In this document: one piece after another, positions 44,409 through 55,657 of the stretch
How the letters are laid out: the number at the start of each line of letters is the position of its first letter
How positions within the stretch are numbered: position 1 is the first letter of the stretch
Origin: Eurosta solidaginis
Lineage: Eukaryota > Arthropoda > Insecta > Diptera > Tephritidae
Length of the DNA stretch: 64,000 nucleotides
Direction: 5' to 3'
Assembly: GCF_040869045.1 (NCBI RefSeq)
Contig: NC_090320.1
Coordinates: 249,054,978 to 249,118,977, forward strand
Notes under the pieces: model-generated
Told to the model about the DNA's origin: nothing
Databases searched by the model: none
The model's input: the letters and a program-made list of their open reading frames with translations, nothing else
Program-made: the position numbers and the translations under genes

Positions 44409-47400
44409 CATCATCATCATCATCATCATCCTCCTCAACTCCTATTGGAGCATAGGGCCTCGACCACCGACTTAAATCTTATTCTGTTAGGTGCAGTTCT
44501 TGTGATGTCATTCCACGTATATCCTGCGTCTTCGAGTTCTTTATCCACAGTTCTGCGCCAAGTTTTCGCAGGTGCACCAGGTCGTCGGCTTCCTTGTGGA
44601 TTCCATCGCAATGCTTGTCTGGCTATATTTACTGGAGGTCTTCTGAGAGTGTGACCAATCCACGACCATTTACGCTTGGTTATTTCTGTGGTAGCCTTAG
44701 GTTGATTTGTTCTAGACCATAAGTCGTCATTTGAAATTCTTTCCGGCCATCGAATTTTCAGGATTCGGCGCAGACATTTATTAATAAAAACTTGTAGACG
44801 TTTCTGAATTGAAGTTGAGCTTTTCCACGTCTCGCAAGCATAAAACAGTACTGATTTAACATTCGAATTAAACAGTCGAAGCTTCGTTTTTAAAGATATT
44901 TGGCTGGACCTCCACACGTTTGCCAGTTGCCCAAAAACCATTCTTGCTTTGTTTATGCGAGACTGAACGTCCTCATCTGCACCGCTCTTATTTGAGACAA
45001 TACTACCAAGATAAACAACGGACTCTACACCTTCGATTTCATTTTCGTCAACCGTAAGCGTCAATGGCCTTGATGAAATACTATAGCCGCATCTTATGAC
45101 TTTGGTTTTCGCTGTATTGATGCTTAGTCCAGCCTCCTTTGCATGTGTGTTGACAGCTTCTACATTGTGTTGAAGGTCAGTACTTCTGTGGCTTAGCAGA
45201 CAGACATCGTCTGCATATTCTAAATCCCCTAGCTGAGTGAAAGGCGTCCACTGTACACCGTGTCCACCATTTTCTGCGTTCCTCATAATCTCGTCTAATG
45301 CCAAGATAAACAAGAGCGGGGAGAGTATGCATCCCTGTCGCACCCCGCTTTTAATTTCGAAGGGTTCTGAGAGGCGCCCATCGTGACTGACCCGGCACTT
45401 AAATTCGGCATACATTGCCTTTATAATGTTGATTATTTTATTGGGCATCCCTCGTTTTCGTAGTATTTCCCAAATATATTTCCTGTCGAGACTATCAAAA
45501 GCCTTTTTAAAGTCGATAAAAAGTAAATAAGCTGATGTTCTGTATTCACAGCATTGTTCAACAATGATTCGGACGGTATTTATTAGATCAACACAGGATC
45601 GGTTTTGTCTAAAGCCAAACTGATTTTCTCTTAGAGTTCGATACACCGCCTCTTCAATTCGGGACAGTAAGATCGTGGAGAACACTTTGCTAGGAATCGA
45701 GAGTAAGGTGATACCTCTGTAGTTGTTACAATCAGAGGTATCTCCCTTTTTTGCGACTTTTACAAGTATGCCTTCATTCCACTGACGAGGGTAGGATTCT
45801 TCTTCCCATACCTGACGGAAGATTGGAAGTAAGGTTTCAGCTGCGGTATCTGGATCTGCTATGAGGTATTCAGCATATATGTCATCAGTTCCTGGGGCCT
45901 TGCCCTTTTTTAAGGACTTGATTGCTGAAATTATTTCATTTTTCGTAGGGGGCGCGCTGTTTACCCCATTGAAGTGGGGTTGGCTGTTGTAGTTTGCAGC
46001 AATAGTGTTGGAATTTAAGGTCGCTTCACCTACAGGATTATTTAATACTTTCTTGAAGTGTTCCACCCATACACTCATTTGTTGTTCGCTTTCAGTAATA
46101 AGATTTCCGTTTAAGTCTTTTACTGGTTTTTGACCACTCCTGTATTTTCCGGTGAGTTCCCTACTAATCTCATAGAGTTCCCTCATATTATTTAATCTGG
46201 CTGCCGTTTCAGCTCGACTTGCTAATGTGTCAGCCCATTCCCTCTTGTCTTTTCTAGCAGACTTCTTAATTTGCTTGCATTTTTCTTTATACCTTGCGGC
46301 TAACTGCCTTGCTTCCTCCGTGTCATTGTTGTTCGTCCGTCTGAGAAGCGATTCTTTAATTTTCCGCCGCTGTTCAATAAGTGTCCACGTATTATTTGTT
46401 AGCCATACTTTCTTTGCTTTGTTTTTGTGTCCAAGGATACTGCTACCAAGTTCTTGGTAGATATTATTAACGGAGTCTAGCCTGTCACCTGTACTACCAC
46501 TCATGTTTACCTGTTCAACACGTTCGCGTACTGCGGCATTAAAGGCATTTTGATATTCTTCATGCTTTAGTTTCTCAATATCAATTTTCTTGCTAATTTT
46601 TTGAAGGTTTTTCTGAACTGCGGCTACCTTAAATCTGAAACTACCAGCTACAAGGTAGTGATCGCTACCAATATCTGCTCCTCTTTTAACGCGCACATCT
46701 AGCAAGGATGACCTCCATCTGCTGTTTATTAGTACGTGATCAATTTGGTTATTAGTGCGTTGATCCGGAGACGTCCATGTTGTTTTGTGGACTAATTTAT
46801 GTGGGAATAAGCTTCCACCGATCACCAGACCGTTTTCACAACAAAATTCTATAAGCCTACTACCATTGTCATTCCGGGTACCAGGGCTGTGTTTACCCAT
46901 GTATATATCTAGACCATCATTGTCAGATCCAACTTTAGCATTAAAGTCGCCTAGAATAACACATATGTCCCCTTGATTAACGTGTGAGTTTACGCAGCTG
47001 TTGAGCGTATCGAAAAATTCGTTTTTGATTTCGTCATTTTGGCTTTCTGTTGGTCCATAAACATTGATGATGACTAGTTTCCTTGCTCTAGTGCGGAGTT
47101 TAAGTATAATAATTCTGGGGCTTATCGGCACCCATTCAATAATACTTTTCGCTATTGTATTTGTTATTAAAAAACCTACGCCGCTGGTGTGACTCTCTCC
47201 TTCATTTCGGCCCGAGTATAGGAACGTTGTTCCTTGGTCATTTATTCGGCCATATCCTGTCCATCTGCACTCTTGTATGGCTAATATGTCTATTTTGTAT
47301 CGGTGCATTTCCCTCCGTAGCTGTTCAAGCTTACCACTCTCGTAGAGAGTTCGTACATTCCATGTACATATTTGTGTTTTATGCTTCATGCCGATTCTGT

Positions 47401-47864
47401 GATGTTTGTTACTTTCAGGAATATGATCTTGGTCGGTCGTTTCAGTTTCATTCATCCTAATATTAAAGCGTGAATTTGGCACCTCCACATCCGATGTGCC
47501 AGCTGCCGAAGCAGAGGGATTGTGTCGCAAATGCTGGTTACCCCGTGGAGAATAGTTTCCGTTATCGTTTTGATCCATGCTAGAATATTATTTAAATTTC
47601 AATCAGCGAGTGATGAGTTCACAGATTGCTCGAAGCAGGCCGCTCCTTACATGGAGAACAGACGCCCACCTGCCGGCTACTCGGCTCCCAAAGAGGCGAC
47701 AGGATTTTTTTTTTTGTACTTTGGTTTATTAATGAAGTGTCCTTCTTCGGCCTGTGTGGTCCGCGGGAGATATTTGATTTCTCTCCTACCACCCATATCT
47801 GAGAGGCATTCCCCTATCCGCCACCTGGGGACGCGCCCTCTAGGGATTTCAGGCTCCCCCGAAG
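44409..47864 (-). mobile_element. Apparently full-length RTE-like LINE with 9-bp target duplication (3456 bp)
   Basis: GCTCTGTAT is present at 44400-44408 and again at 47865-47873. Read on the minus strand: a GC-rich 5' UTR starting CTTCGGGGGAGCCTG (about 286 bp), a single ORF, TGA, about 5 nt, and an (ATG)n trinucleotide tail (44409-44430). A single ORF, almost no 3' UTR and a microsatellite tail are typical of RTE-clade elements. The insertion lies in diverged satellite DNA that continues on both sides. Confidence 0.88.
44435..47578 (-). CDS. RTE-like LINE ORF: APE endonuclease plus reverse transcriptase, 1047 aa
   Basis: Supplies the endonuclease that nicks the target and the reverse transcriptase for target-primed reverse transcription. 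Endonuclease at about residues 68-310: CTWNVRTL (71-78), QECRWTG with E103, VYGPTE (173-178), LGDFNAKVG with D211 and N213, NQIDHVL (277-283), GSDHYLV with H307. Reverse transcriptase at about 540-860: KGKAPGTDDI, NYRGITLLS (619-627), FGFRQNRS (654-661), motif A FIDFKKAFDS (D689), motif B GVRQGCILSPLLF (745-757), motif C EYADD (787-791), VVYLGSI. The C-terminal region has FYACETWK and KRKWSWIGHTLRR. No stop or frameshift in 3144 bp and all catalytic residues seen are present, so it may be competent. The first Met (47576-47578) is the first in the open frame after the GC-rich leader. Length (about 1000 aa) fits the RTE clade; clade assignment is from motif style. Confidence 0.93.
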   Translation of the reverse strand: MDQNDNGNYSPRGNQHLRHNPSASAAGTSDVEVPNSRFNIRMNETETTDQDHIPESNKHHRIGMKHKTQICTWNVRTLYESGKLEQLRREMHRYKIDILAIQECRWTGYGRINDQGTTFLYSGRNEGESHTSGVGFLITNTIAKSIIEWVPISPRIIILKLRTRARKLVIINVYGPTESQNDEIKNEFFDTLNSCVNSHVNQGDICVILGDFNAKVGSDNDGLDIYMGKHSPGTRNDNGSRLIEFCCENGLVIGGSLFPHKLVHKTTWTSPDQRTNNQIDHVLINSRWRSSLLDVRVKRGADIGSDHYLVAGSFRFKVAAVQKNLQKISKKIDIEKLKHEEYQNAFNAAVRERVEQVNMSGSTGDRLDSVNNIYQELGSSILGHKNKAKKVWLTNNTWTLIEQRRKIKESLLRRTNNNDTEEARQLAARYKEKCKQIKKSARKDKREWADTLASRAETAARLNNMRELYEISRELTGKYRSGQKPVKDLNGNLITESEQQMSVWVEHFKKVLNNPVGEATLNSNTIAANYNSQPHFNGVNSAPPTKNEIISAIKSLKKGKAPGTDDIYAEYLIADPDTAAETLLPIFRQVWEEESYPRQWNEGILVKVAKKGDTSDCNNYRGITLLSIPSKVFSTILLSRIEEAVYRTLRENQFGFRQNRSCVDLINTVRIIVEQCCEYRTSAYLLFIDFKKAFDSLDRKYIWEILRKRGMPNKIINIIKAMYAEFKCRVSHDGRLSEPFEIKSGVRQGCILSPLLFILALDEIMRNAENGGHGVQWTPFTQLGDLEYADDVCLLSHRSTDLQHNVEAVNTHAKEAGLSINTAKTKVIRCGYSISSRPLTLTVDENEIEGVESVVYLGSIVSNKSGADEDVQSRINKARMVFGQLANVWRSSQISLKTKLRLFNSNVKSVLFYACETWKSSTSIQKRLQVFINKCLRRILKIRWPERISNDDLWSRTNQPKATTEITKRKWSWIGHTLRRPPVNIARQALRWNPQGSRRPGAPAKTWRRTVDKELEDAGYTWNDITRTAPNRIRFKSVVEALCSNRS

Positions 47865-47873
47865 GCTCTGTAT

Positions 47874-48120
47874 GGGTCTTCTAAATATCTCTAAACAACT
47901 CGATCTCAGCTGCATTTAGAAGATTTTCGTTCCAAGTATTTCATTTTAATAGGGATCTCATCTATGTTCAAAGCTTCTGGTCTCTAGGTTGTCGGAATTA
48001 CTTAAAAATTTACCGAAAATTTTCAAAATTCGGACGAGTTTTCCTTTTAATTACATCCGTTAGCACCAATTTCCACGGAGTCACTCGAAATAAAAAATTG
48101 AGCAAAAATATGAAAGCTAC
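47874..48120 (+). repeat. Diverged 157-bp satellite relatives (right flank of the intact LINE)
   Basis: TTCTAAATATCTC and TCTGGTCTCTAGGTTGTCGG followed by AAAATTTACCGAAAATTTTC match the satellite order, continuing the sequence interrupted by the LINE. Confidence 0.5.
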
Positions 48121-48496
48121 TGAATAAAAAAGAAAAGAAAATTAAAATAATTTTTGGTTTTTACAGACAAATTTAGATGAAGTCGCAAACTTTTTCAAAC
48201 ACAGCGATAAGGCGGGCGGGTTATTTGCCGTAGTGTCTTTCCGTGTTTTTGCTTTTAAATATGGCGAAATCTTGTATGTATACACATATCCACACATATT
48301 TATTTCAGTGCCACCAACTCAAAAGTGGTTAGCAGCTGTCAAGAAATCTACTACAGAAAACAAAACGAACAGAATACGATCAGATACGGATCAGAAATTT
48401 AACCAGATTATTATCAGGATCACAACGTTGTTGTTGCATTTGCATGTTTAATTTCTATCTGTATCTGGTTTACGCGTCATTGGAACGTTACTTATA
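48121..48496. other. Unassigned sequence
   Basis: One 72-aa chance frame; no repeat family recognised. Confidence 0.5.
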
Positions 48497-48728
48497 CACT
48501 CAGAGAAAAACGCCGTTCTAAAATCCAGCACCACCAGACTCAATCCAAGCTTTTCATGTTCCTTCTTTTTTGTTCTTGAAAAACGAATGACCTGTTCTCA
48601 AAACAACAACCTTGTTCTTGAACTGACAACCATTTTCTTGAAAAGAGAACGGCTGGTCTTGAAATATGAACAAATGTTCTATTAATGAGAACAATGTTCT
48701 TAAATTAAGAACAATGTACTTCTTTTTT
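48497..48728 (-). mobile_element. TA-flanked inverted-repeat element, copy 3 (truncated)
   Basis: Begins CACTCAGAGAAAAACGCCGT after a TA and runs through the AAGAAC-rich end (complement of about 24420-24628). It breaks off before the tRNA-like block, so only one terminus remains. Confidence 0.8.
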
Positions 48729-48739
48729 TGACGAATTTA

Positions 48740-49836
48740 AAACTGTAAATCTCTAAAGGAGAAGACATATACCCACCAATAAGTTTACTGAATAGATCAG
48801 GATGACGATCTGAGTTGCTTTAGCCATTTCCCTCAATTTTTGAGATATCTTGATGAAATTCGGTGAGAGGGTATATTTTGAACAGCATGTGTCCCCCATA
48901 CAACTGATTTTTCAGAAATAGGGTTTTGCTGTGGTATCTTCCTCTATTTATAAGTTAGAAGCTTCAAATTTCACCAGCAAAGCACACTAACAAAGCACAT
49001 ACTGTTGTCTAAAAAAATTGTGTATATCGATGGAATATATACATGTGGTACGCCACCAGCGCACTTCCGTATTTCCAATATAGTTTAACACGATGGTTAT
49101 GTTCAAATTCAATGTTTATTGTAATTAAATCACTTAAATTAAGTTTATAGATATTATTTAATAATAAAGTATTTAGTTTAGTCTATGGTTTATTTAAATT
49201 AATTAATTCAACAAATAACGTCCGTCGTCGTCGGTGGTCGCGCAAAAATACTGAGTTTGTATCTTTGTAGAGTTAGTTTGAATTCTATGCGTTATTCTCC
49301 TGTCTATTGTCTCGTCCTTTTGTCTGTCTCTTCTACGTCTACCACGCAGGGTTGCATATCTTAGGCCGCGTTCATGCATTCCCACATACATATACCCATA
49401 CAACCGGTTTTTCAGATGATGAGCTTTACTTAATTTCTGCCCGATTTTAATAGTTTGAAGCTTCGAATTTCACCAAACGATTACATATATAGTAATATAT
49501 TTTGTCTTAAAAAAAGGGTGGAGCACGGTCGTTATACCTCCTACAAACCGATTGTTCAGAAAGGGAGCTTTTCGTCAGCTAGAAGCTTAAAATTTCATCA
49601 AATACTTATATACACGTCATGTATTGTTCAGATAAGTGATTCATGGTCTAAGATATCTCATGCCGACCACAAGAAACGTTAAACTTTCTCATATTTACCG
49701 AAAATGTTGTATAAATATGAACATCTGTTCACTATATATTGCATATCTTATATGGAAGGGATAAGATTATTGCTCAGCTCCATGCATGAAAGGTATGAAA
49801 TCTTCGGCACAGCCAAAGACAGTCCCTTCCTTACTT
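48740..49836 (+). mobile_element. Second Helentron-like family, degenerate
   Basis: Phrases TTTTTGAGATATCTTGATGA, CATACAACTGATTTTTCAGA and AGAAGCTTCAAATTTCACC recur (about 48830-48990, 49420-49470, 49540-49600) with a 3' end GCCAAAGACAGTCCCTTCCTTACTTGTT. The terminal CCTTCCTTACTTGTT is shared with the DINE-like family although the body differs. A stretch at about 49060-49400 is unlike the rest and may be an insertion. Confidence 0.6.
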
Positions 49837-50349
49837 GTTATACTCAGCTGAGCAGAGCTGACAGAGTATATTAATTTTGTTCGCATAACGGTACCCCGTA
49901 ACGGCATAAACTAATCGAGATAGATATAGACTTCTATACATCAAAATGATGTGGGCGAAAAAAGAAATTCATTTAGCCATGTCCGTCCGTCCATCTGCCC
50001 GTGAACACGATAACTTGAGTAAATTTCGATACATCTTAATGAAATTTGGTATGCAAGTTCCTGGGCACTCATCTCAGATCGCTAATTAAAATGAACGAAA
50101 TTGGGCTATAACCACGCCCACTTTTTCGATATCGAAAATTTCGAAAAACCGAAACAGTGCAATAATTCTTACCAAAGGCGGATAAAGCGATGAAACTTAT
50201 GACGCAGAATAGAAAATTTGTAAAATTTTGGGCTGAGGGCGTGACATCGCCCACTTTTAAAAGAAGGTAATTTAAATTTTGCAAGCTGTAATTTGGCAGC
50301 TGAGTATACAATGTTCGGTTACACCCGAAATTAGCCTTCCTTACTTGTT
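49837..50349 (+). mobile_element. Helentron/DINE-1-like element, copy E (short)
   Basis: 5' GTTATACTCAGCTGAGCAGA, a body with GTCCGTCCGTCC and CCACGCCCACTTTTTCGATA, and the 3' hairpin TTCGGTTACACCCGAA plus TTAGCCTTCCTTACTTGTT. No tandem core. Its 5' end directly abuts the 3' end of the preceding family. Confidence 0.85.
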
Positions 50350-50614
50350 TTAATTAAAATTATGACCGATAACAGGGCTTTTCAATCGTTTGCCTTGAAT
50401 ATTTTTGAAAAAACTTAAAGGGGCGTCTTGTAAGAAAAAAGAGGTTGGTAAATAACGGACACCCTAATATATACGTATAAATGTATTTATGTTCAGTATT
50501 TAAAACACAATGTGTGGTCCAAAGAAAGAAATTTTTTAGTAAACATTTCTATTAATTTATTTGTTTCTTGTAAAATATCTTTTGCATGTCCAAGTTACAT
50601 ACTTGAATGTAATT

Positions 50615-50790
50615 CTCTGTTGTTGTACCGAGAATGATACTCCCCGAAGGATTTGGCGAGTGTTATCGAAGTTGATAGTCCTGTGCCATTGAAGTACCAG
50701 CACGACAATCTCGGAAACGATTTAATATGACCACATTGAACCTTCTAGAATCTAGATCATCGCGCCCCCCGGCTACGCCTATTACAAGAG
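50615..50790 (-). mobile_element. Dispersed LINE/SINE 3'-tail-like repeat, 3' fragment
   Basis: On the plus strand ACTCCCCGAAGGATTTGGCG-AGT (hairpin complement), TGTTATCGA, then CGACAATCTCGGAAACGATT and ATATGACCACATTGAACC. These match the 3' part of the family at 6560-6880 and the inner part at 16520-16600. The CAA-type tail appears as TTGTTGT near 50620. Confidence 0.6.
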
Positions 50791-51468
50791 AGGTTGTTCT
50801 CTTCAATACCTTCCTTGATTTTAGAGATGCCATCCGAAATAAATAATGTTGAAAAAAAAAATAAAAATTCTATTATCTACTTATCTTCAACATAATCATT
50901 GCCAACATTATGAATGTAATACAAATTTACGCTAACTTTACTGACATTTACCACCTCAAATCATTCGCATTTGATGTCTGCCGCGCTCGTCATAGTTTCC
51001 ATTGCATTTGGCATTTGATGGCGCTATTTTAATGCCTCAGCAGCTGTAGCTCGTAGCAATAATAATTTCCCGTATAGAAACAGCAATTTATGTTTGAAGT
51101 ATTAGATGCTGATTCGTGGTTGTTTGCCGGTTTTGTGGCATGCAACACCGCGGCTTGTGGCAAACGCTGAAGCTTTTTATGTGGTTTGGCAACGAGTGCG
51201 TTTAGATTCATCTCAGTTATAGGTACTGGTTTTTTATTTAATACCGACTCATTGCTTCTTTTGTATGGAAACTACTTGGGTGGGAGTGTGTGGGATTTTC
51301 ATAAAAATATACAGCTAATTTATTTTGTGTTTCATTAATGTGGTCGCTTTGACGAATATCAGCAAATACTAAAATTATGAAAAAAAAAAAATTGAATTTT
51401 ATTGGCTGGCGGCGACTTTTCAACTTTTAATATTTTTTAGCTGTGGATAAAGTTTTAAAAAAGGACTG
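50791..51468. other. Unassigned sequence
   Basis: Chance frames only; no repeat recognised. Confidence 0.5.
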
Positions 51469-52339
51469 TTGACTAATGACGAACTGCTATATAAAAAGAT
51501 AATTTTTTCAGATTTAAGTGCACAAGGCATAGTATTTGGTACAACAGTCAGAATACTCAGTCTCGACGTTGTAACATCTCTTATTTGTCTGTGCGGGGAT
51601 CAAACTGTCGACGACATCTACCAAAAAACACACAAATCTTTCTGCAGCGACGTACGTGCGCAGAAGTCTTAGTCATAAGTAGGATTGGATAGGAACTGAA
51701 GTTCCATTGCCATAGAAAAACATCTCTCCGAGCTCATTGAGTCCCTTCCCACGGCAGCCGGTTCTATGAAGCTTTACCATTTCAGTGAAATCTCATTTAA
51801 TTTGTTGTTATTCCCTTCCACCAATTGTCATCATCGTAGCATATTCTGGCAGCCGGAATGCTCTTGCTCCGAAAAGGAGTTGAACTTTATCCCGGCAACA
51901 GATGTGGGTTTGCTGTATTTCACGGAAATTTATTATATTAGGACTGTCACACACCTGTTATTGTGTCACATGCAAAGGATGGTTGCATGGAATGAGGTAT
52001 TTTATACAAGATCCCTGAATTCGTCGACGCCATAATTCCAATAAAATAATTGTGGGACCTTCTCAACTAACTTCTAGCAGCACTGCTGTTCAGCAGGGGA
52101 TGACTAGTAAGGCGCTCTAGCTCCTACGGAAACCGACGCCTAGTCGTTGTACTGTTGCACCGTTTGCCAGTATAAAGTATCAACGTTTGCGCAATCTGCC
52201 CAATCCAGTTTCAAACGATGCCACTTTCCTATATGTTTTAGACTCCCCGTTGGATGATTTTGTTGTACCCTGCTTGCCAGCCGCGTGGATTAACTTTTTC
52301 CGCCAAGGCACATTCACTTGTATCTCACCCCCAGATTGA
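51469..52339 (+). other. Possible LINE ORF1 remnant and unassigned sequence
   Basis: The frame 51469-51672 ends CLCGDQTVDDIYQKTHKSFCSDVRAQKS, a cysteine-containing motif that may be the end of a Jockey-type ORF1. It lies upstream of the endonuclease remnant in the same orientation. Similarity is remembered, not computed, and the rest of the interval is unrecognised. Confidence 0.25.
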
Positions 52340-53330
52340 CGAGGTTTTTCCCGTCGCAATAAAAAGTACTACAGTTAAACTGCACTGGGCTAACTAGGAA
52401 GATTACGGAAAAAGCTGACTTCATGAAATGGCACAACATCAGCAGTTTTACATGGGACGAAATCTGTTCTGCCGACTTGCGTCGGCTATAATGTCCACGG
52501 AGAACATCGCAATAGAGGGAGTGGAGTTGGTCTCGCATTTATCACACATCACAATACAACCCTGATATCAGTCGCAGGGACAGTGTCTGGCAACGTCAGG
52601 GCTATTCGTCTGTCCGGTCAGGTTATGTAAATCTGGAAATAATAAACATCCACAACCCCTTGTTATCTACTGCCCGTATCCACTGATATCAGTGATCTCC
52701 TCACTTTATTTTAAGTCTTCTCAGAGGTATGTAGATCGCGCCAAGTATTTTTGTTTTATTTCCATTTTAACGTCAGGAGAGATATTGGCGGAACAAAAAG
52801 ACAACACGAGGTTTTGCACGGTAAACGGCTATGCCTCTACATACGTGTGATAGGAAATTATCATAGCTTGCTAGGCATTTCAATCGTTAGCGCAGGGGTG
52901 TCAATGTTACAACTGCCGGTCGATCCTAACACTAGTACCAGACCATCTTTCCAGACTTCACCTCTAGAGCGTTCAGTCGATTTCATCACGTCTGAACGCC
53001 GCACTTTAATCAACTTCAGAAAGGAAAGTGAGCTGACTAAACATTACATACAGAAAATCTTTTTGCTGCTCTCTCAATCGCGACTAATATCCATAAAAGG
53101 GAACGTGCTTTTCGCAAGGTCATTGAGTTCGTCGCCTCGCTTTATTTCCACGGAAAGAATTTCAGAAATCCGCCCTTAAGTTGACCCTTGCAGAACACCA
53201 ATATCCAAAGTTGATAGCAGATTAAGGAGAATGTGCCCAATGCATTTCGAAAAAGAAGAAGAACTTGGCTTCTCTAGGAATTATGGCAAGGATGTTATGA
53301 CTGCTCCAGTCATTGGTTCAAGGCTGCCAA
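52340..53330 (+). pseudogene. Jockey-type LINE endonuclease and linker remnant
   Basis: Reads NCTGLTRKITEKADFMKWHN (near 52376-52440), the start of the APE endonuclease (QWN-GL..K--E...F), then a remnant of the RSGYVNLEIINIH block (near 52620-52650). After frameshifts come LERSVDFITSERRTLINFRK (52965-53030), KGNVLFARSLSS and RFISTERISEIRP (53130-53176), which correspond to the segment between endonuclease and RT. No catalytic motif survives intact. Some distinct frames and stops show long decay. Confidence 0.6.
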
Positions 53331-54694
53331 GTTCGTCTAGGTTAGCAACAACTAATGATATCACACCTGATAATCATATCACACCTTCTTTGCAATAACT
53401 GCAAGAGAAGTGAAGTCCTTCTCCACTTCTTTGCCCCAATGCAGTGAGGCTTTTTTTACTCTGCTGTCATCTCTGGATGTCGCTAAAAGAGCCTTCTTAG
53501 CCACGATGAATTCACTAGTGCGAGCTCTTGGGTGATTTGAATTCGCACTGGGAATCGCTTCAAATACATATTGTACAATGCAGTTTTCTTTTGTTGTGGA
53601 TGTAATTTACACACTCAGAGTGACATTTTGTTAAAGCAATTTACGCAGTTTGTATCGCTTAAAAACCTTTCAAGCATAACTTGGTCGTATCAATCGATCT
53701 ATGTGAAGAAAAAAGCAATGTTCTAAATGACATTTTGTTGGGCTTTAACCTAAAGACACCGTTATTATGCTAGCAATGCAATAAGTGGATTGTATAGAGC
53801 AGTGGTGCACAACGCCGGCAGAGCCTTGAATATAAACGCAACTTTTTTTGTAGTAGTATGTGTTTATTTGGATAATTTTGGAGCATAGAATTCAGGCATG
53901 AGATGTAAACGCTTGAAGTACAAGCTAAGACTGATTGTCTGCTTGATTTACTGAATTTCTGTCGCTGTGCTCACACAACATTTCTAAAGCTCTCGAGTGC
54001 ACCACTGGTATAGAGCGCAAAAAAACTGAGTCAGTTTCGAACTGTGACATTGTGATAAAATTGTAGTCGTTCACAGCAAATCTTTCAGAGTTATAGCCAC
54101 ACAGTGTGCCACCTAATTTTTTTTAGATAAGGCTTTGCTGCAGCAGAGAAACTTATTTCAGAAAGCTGAGGTTTTTTTTTGGTCGAAAGCTTTTTAGTTT
54201 AGCGATAATTTATGGAAAATACCTACATTTCACACTTCTCTTCCTGTTTCCTCCCACTTTCTTTCCCATTATTTTTCTTTCACTACCTTTCTCTCTTCTA
54301 AATCCTCTCCTATAAATCTCGATTTTCTCTGCCTTTACTCTCCCTCTCACTTTTTCTTTTCCCCTCCATCTGGTATGCATATGCCTTCCACGTGCCTCTC
54401 CGCGAACCTATATATTTTCCATCCAATCAATCTCCTTTTGCCTTCACATCTCTTTCCTCATCCCGCCCAGCTAATGACTCTTTCTACCTTTCTGCCTAAC
54501 TAACCATAAATACGATTATTTTCAATAGATCGATCCCTGATACTAATATAGCCAACATTAGTTTAGGGAAAAGGTAATTGGCATCCTAAGGAATATCATA
54601 TTTAGCAGATTTGTCTCCAGTTCCTTTTTCAGGAGAAAAGTCGTCCTAAATAATAAGTAACCTAGGCAAGAGGCTACCTATATAACAAACATAT
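53331..54694. other. Unassigned sequence with a polypyrimidine tract
   Basis: CT-rich at about 54230-54500. CACTCAGAGTGACATTTTG at 53613 resembles the start of the TA-element TIR but diverges after nine bases. No coding region. Confidence 0.45.
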
Positions 54695-55321
54695 TGTAAC
54701 GAATTTACTTGCAAATCCTCTTATTTGCAATCCTCTGCTAAGTTCGAATCACTAAACTGTTGAATAAATAACTCCAATTTGTAATAATGCAAAATGGCCT
54801 TTATTAAAGTACTTCACAATAACACTCAAATTGTGCAAAGAATAGCTTGCTTAATAGCCAAACTGATTGATAGCTCAAATGAAACTCTACTATTCAAAAT
54901 AATACTGCTCTTGCTCGCTAGATAGCGTCTTAGTCGAAATTGCTTGACAACTCAAATCAAACTGAATTCCAGCGCCTCTAAAATTGCCGCCTTTTATACT
55001 CTTTGATTTCAACCTTCGCATCTTCTAGGCGCTTCCAGAATCTACTAGTCCAGCAGCTCTCAAACTTCTCAGCTGTAACTACAATTGCACAATTTTATAG
55101 TTTTTCTCATTGCATACTTTCAGGAGTATCTCAGATATATGCATGTGTTTGTGCATTGAATCTCCGCTGCTCGTATACGTACATGGTACATATGTGTAGA
55201 CGCAATTATTGTTTCGTTTATGTAGATACATAATGATTGATCTATGGATGTGAATTCACGTCACTGCTTAGCATCGGCTTAGAGATGGCAGCACTCCTTA
55301 GTTTTGCTAATATTTGTAACA
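54695..55321 (-). mobile_element. Gypsy-type solo LTR, copy 2
   Basis: TGTAACGAAT...ATTTGTAACA with ATAT on both sides (54691-54694; 55322-55325). Minus-strand TATA box AGTATAAAAGGCGGC (54986-55000) and AATAAA (54800-54805). Collinear with 13053-13643 with an additional 40-50 bp segment near 54890-54960. The 76-aa frame inside is not a gene. Confidence 0.87.
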
Positions 55322-55354
55322 ATATTATGTTTTGTAGATCGGTAACATACCGAG

Positions 55355-55645
55355 GCTAAACGGTAAATCCCACTTCTAAAGCCAAATACTTCGGCATGAT
55401 ACTCGACTCCAAATTAAATTAGAAAAAAAACCTTGAGATGAACTCAAGAAAAGATCTGCTCTTGCAAAACGGCTTTCAGTAGGCACTGCGGACTGTCACG
55501 ACATATCATCCATGGCATGTACAATAAAGTTATCCGCCCGATACTAACGTATGGAGCTCTTGTCTGGTGGAAGGCGTCATACAAAAAGAACAATCGACAT
55601 TGGTCTTGGCACGTCCAAAGGCTTGTCATCTTTGTGAGAAAGCGC
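55355..55645 (+). pseudogene. R1/I-like LINE reverse transcriptase C-terminal fragment
   Basis: Frames give YFGMILDSKLN (near 55387) and HGMYNKVIRPILTYGALVWW (55510-55570), then SYKKNNRHWSWHVQRLV, matching the post-catalytic LINE block K-LG--LD..LNW...Y...IRPILTYGA-VWW. A frameshift separates the two. Truncated on the right by the SINE at 55658. Confidence 0.65.
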
Positions 55646-55657
55646 CAAGTTAACTTA

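Noticed and set aside
44379..44654. 91-aa frame with a run of histidines
   Set aside because: It is the complement of the LINE stop region and its (ATG)n tail, not a gene.
53613..53640. Fourth copy of the TA-flanked element
   Set aside because: Only CACTCAGAG matches before the sequence diverges; no AAGAAC block or partner terminus nearby.
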